Positions 62,845 to 64,000 of a DNA stretch of 64,000 nt are shown here, in pieces (position 1 is the stretch's first letter; the number at the start of each line of letters is the position of its first letter). A program made the translations under genes and the position numbers. The notes beneath the pieces were generated by a model. The model searched no databases, had not been told where the DNA came from, and saw only the letters and a program-made list of their open reading frames with translations. Source of the stretch: an uncultured Roseicyclus sp. (GTDB lineage Bacteria; Pseudomonadota; Alphaproteobacteria; Rhodobacterales; Rhodobacteraceae); NCBI GenBank assembly GCA_947489665.1, contig CANLEH010000003.1, forward strand, positions 463,400-527,399. Direction: 5' to 3'.

Positions 62845-63771
62845 TCAGAGCTTGCCGGTCAGTTCCGGCACGGCATCGAACAGGTCCGCAACCAGACCGT
62901 AATCGGCGACCTGGAAAATCGGAGCCTCTTCGTCCTTGTTGATCGCAACGATCACTTTGGAGTCCTTCATGCCGGCCAGATGCTGAATGGCGCCAGAGAT
63001 ACCAACAGCCACATACAGCTCAGGTGCCACGACCTTGCCCGTCTGACCCACCTGCCAATCGTTCGGTGCATAACCCGAGTCGACAGCGGCGCGGGACGCG
63101 CCAACGGCGGCACCCAGCTTGTCAGCCAGACCTTCGATCAGGGCAAATTGCTCTTCCGAGCCGACGCCGCGACCGCCGGAGACAACGATACCGGCTGAGG
63201 TCAGTTCCGGACGATCCGAGGCTGCAACTTTGTCTTCAATCCAGCTCGACAGGCCCGGGTTGCCCGCGGCGTCGATCATCTCGACCGCGGCAGACCCACC
63301 GGTGCCCGCAGCATCGAAGGTGGATGTGCGGAAGGTTACGACCTTCTTCGCATCCGACGATTTGACCGTCTGGATCGCGTTACCTGCGTAGATCGGGCGC
63401 TCAAACGTATCGCCATCGACCACGGCGGATGCGTCCGAGATCACCATGACGTCCAGCAGCGCGGCGACGCGCGGCATGACGTTCTTGGCGTCGGTCGTGG
63501 CGGGTGCCACGATGTGCTCATAGTCACCGGCCAGCGCCACGATCAGGGCCGCGGTGGGTTCAGCCAGGCGATGGCCAAGGCTATCGTCTTCGGCGCAAAG
63601 CACCTTGGCGACACCGTCAATGGTGGCCGCTTCGTCAGCAGCCGCCTTCGCGGATGCACCGGCACACAGCACGGTCACATCACCCAGCATCTTGGCAGCC
63701 GTTACAGCCTTGGCGGTGGCGTCCATCGCCAGTTCGCCCGCGTTCACTTCGGCAAGGAGAAGAACAGCCAT
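62845..63771 (-). CDS. etfA: Electron transfer flavoprotein alpha subunit
   Basis: 308 aa. FAD-binding C-terminal domain with [41 protein letters not shown], and [20 protein letters not shown]. Carries electrons from acyl-CoA dehydrogenases to ETF-QO (10.2 kb). ATG 63771 overlaps the etfB stop (TGATG). Confidence 0.96.
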   Translation of the reverse strand: MAVLLLAEVNAGELAMDATAKAVTAAKMLGDVTVLCAGASAKAAADEAATIDGVAKVLCAEDDSLGHRLAEPTAALIVALAGDYEHIVAPATTDAKNVMPRVAALLDVMVISDASAVVDGDTFERPIYAGNAIQTVKSSDAKKVVTFRTSTFDAAGTGGSAAVEMIDAAGNPGLSSWIEDKVAASDRPELTSAGIVVSGGRGVGSEEQFALIEGLADKLGAAVGASRAAVDSGYAPNDWQVGQTGKVVAPELYVAVGISGAIQHLAGMKDSKVIVAINKDEEAPIFQVADYGLVADLFDAVPELTGKL

Positions 63772-64000
63772 CAGATGACCCCCGCTTCGTCTTTGAGTTT
63801 CGTGAGAAGTTCGTCGACCGACCCGACCTTGACGCCAGCGGCGCGCGCTTCGGGCTCCGTCGTGGAAACCACGGCCAGTCGCGGCGTGACATCGACGCCG
63901 TAATCGGCGGCCGTCTTTTCATCCAGCGGCTTCTTCTTCGCCTTCATGATGTTGGGCAGCGAGGCATAGCGCGGCTCGTTCAGGCGCAGATCAACGGTGA
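63771..64000 (-). CDS. etfB: Electron transfer flavoprotein beta subunit (partial, N-terminus off the right edge)
   Basis: Last ~75 codons visible. [20 protein letters not shown] and [17 protein letters not shown] are the EtfB AMP/FAD-site C-terminal region with the conserved NIMKAKKKP segment; ends [11 protein letters not shown]. Directly upstream of etfA and translationally coupled. Confidence 0.93.
   Translation of the reverse strand, partial: TVDLRLNEPRYASLPNIMKAKKKPLDEKTAADYGVDVTPRLAVVSTTEPEARAAGVKVGSVDELLTKLKDEAGVI

Noticed and set aside
1-64000. tRNA, rRNA, phage, IS or toxin-antitoxin genes
   Set aside because: None seen on reading through the intergenic regions; the gene content is core and evenly GC-rich. 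A covariance-model search could still reveal small RNAs.

Overview
The window is 64 kb of a Rhodobacterales chromosome (roseobacter/Rhodobacter-type alphaproteobacterium). Evidence: high GC, tightly packed overlapping operons, and marker neighbourhoods typical of the order: ftsE-ftsX-plsC, TIGR02302-lysA-(elsewhere) argH-small lipoprotein, rpoZ-spoT-pdxJ-acpS-lepB-rnc-era-recO, and pckA next to chvI-chvG-hprK-rapZ-EIIA-HPr. The genus cannot be fixed from the sequence alone. No rRNA, tRNA, CRISPR array, prophage, transposase or insertion sequence was seen; this is core chromosome.

Layout. 0-8 kb: PPOX-type flavoprotein fragment, plsC, ftsX, ftsE, a zinc-ribbon membrane protein, the TIGR02302 protein and lysA. 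8-16.6 kb: a secreted triple SH3 protein, ETF-ubiquinone oxidoreductase, a TPR protein coupled to ispE, a polyprenyl diphosphate synthase, a methyltransferase and small proteins. 16.6-23 kb: LysR regulator, three unannotated micro-ORFs, a DMT exporter, phaB and phaA, an EAL phosphodiesterase and tag. 23-30.5 kb: tlpA-like gene divergent from argH, lipoprotein, greA, and an overlapping five-gene operon containing rnhA. 30.6-38 kb: LysE exporter to ispH operon, cytochrome c, peroxiredoxin-like protein, a TetR regulon and an NYN-domain protein. 38-48.9 kb: folK and the rpoZ-spoT, pdxJ-acpS and lepB-rnc-era groups, then recO and thpR. 48.9-53.4 kb: NAD(P)-dependent reductase, a probable methylsuccinyl-CoA dehydrogenase, a TauE/SafE permease and a DUF3859-like protein. 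53.4-60.9 kb: pckA and the ChvGI/nitrogen-carbon PTS hub. 60.9-64 kb: 3-hydroxybutyryl-CoA dehydrogenase, a DUF6473-like protein and etfA-etfB.

How the genes fit together. A clear metabolic theme is acyl-CoA and C4 metabolism: phaA/phaB (acetoacetyl-CoA, 3-hydroxybutyryl-CoA), 3-hydroxybutyryl-CoA dehydrogenase, methylsuccinyl-CoA dehydrogenase (ethylmalonyl-CoA pathway), EtfAB and ETF-QO carrying the electrons to ubiquinone, and PEP carboxykinase drawing carbon into gluconeogenesis. A second theme is isoprenoids/quinones (ispE, ispH, polyprenyl synthase). The regulatory part is rich: ChvG/ChvI, HPr kinase, EIIA, HPr, RapZ, RelA/SpoT, an EAL protein, LysR and TetR regulators.

The most useful non-genic observations are a shared palindrome (CCGTAA-N6-TTACGG) that links the tetR/DUF1772 divergent promoter to a LysE exporter 5 kb away; a perfect 15-bp-arm palindrome before the reductase at 49.9 kb; a cluster of TGGTCA repeats upstream of lysA; several short interspersed intergenic repeat families; and two related tandem micro-ORFs near 17.8 kb. 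I did not find a defence island or a clearly novel multi-gene system.
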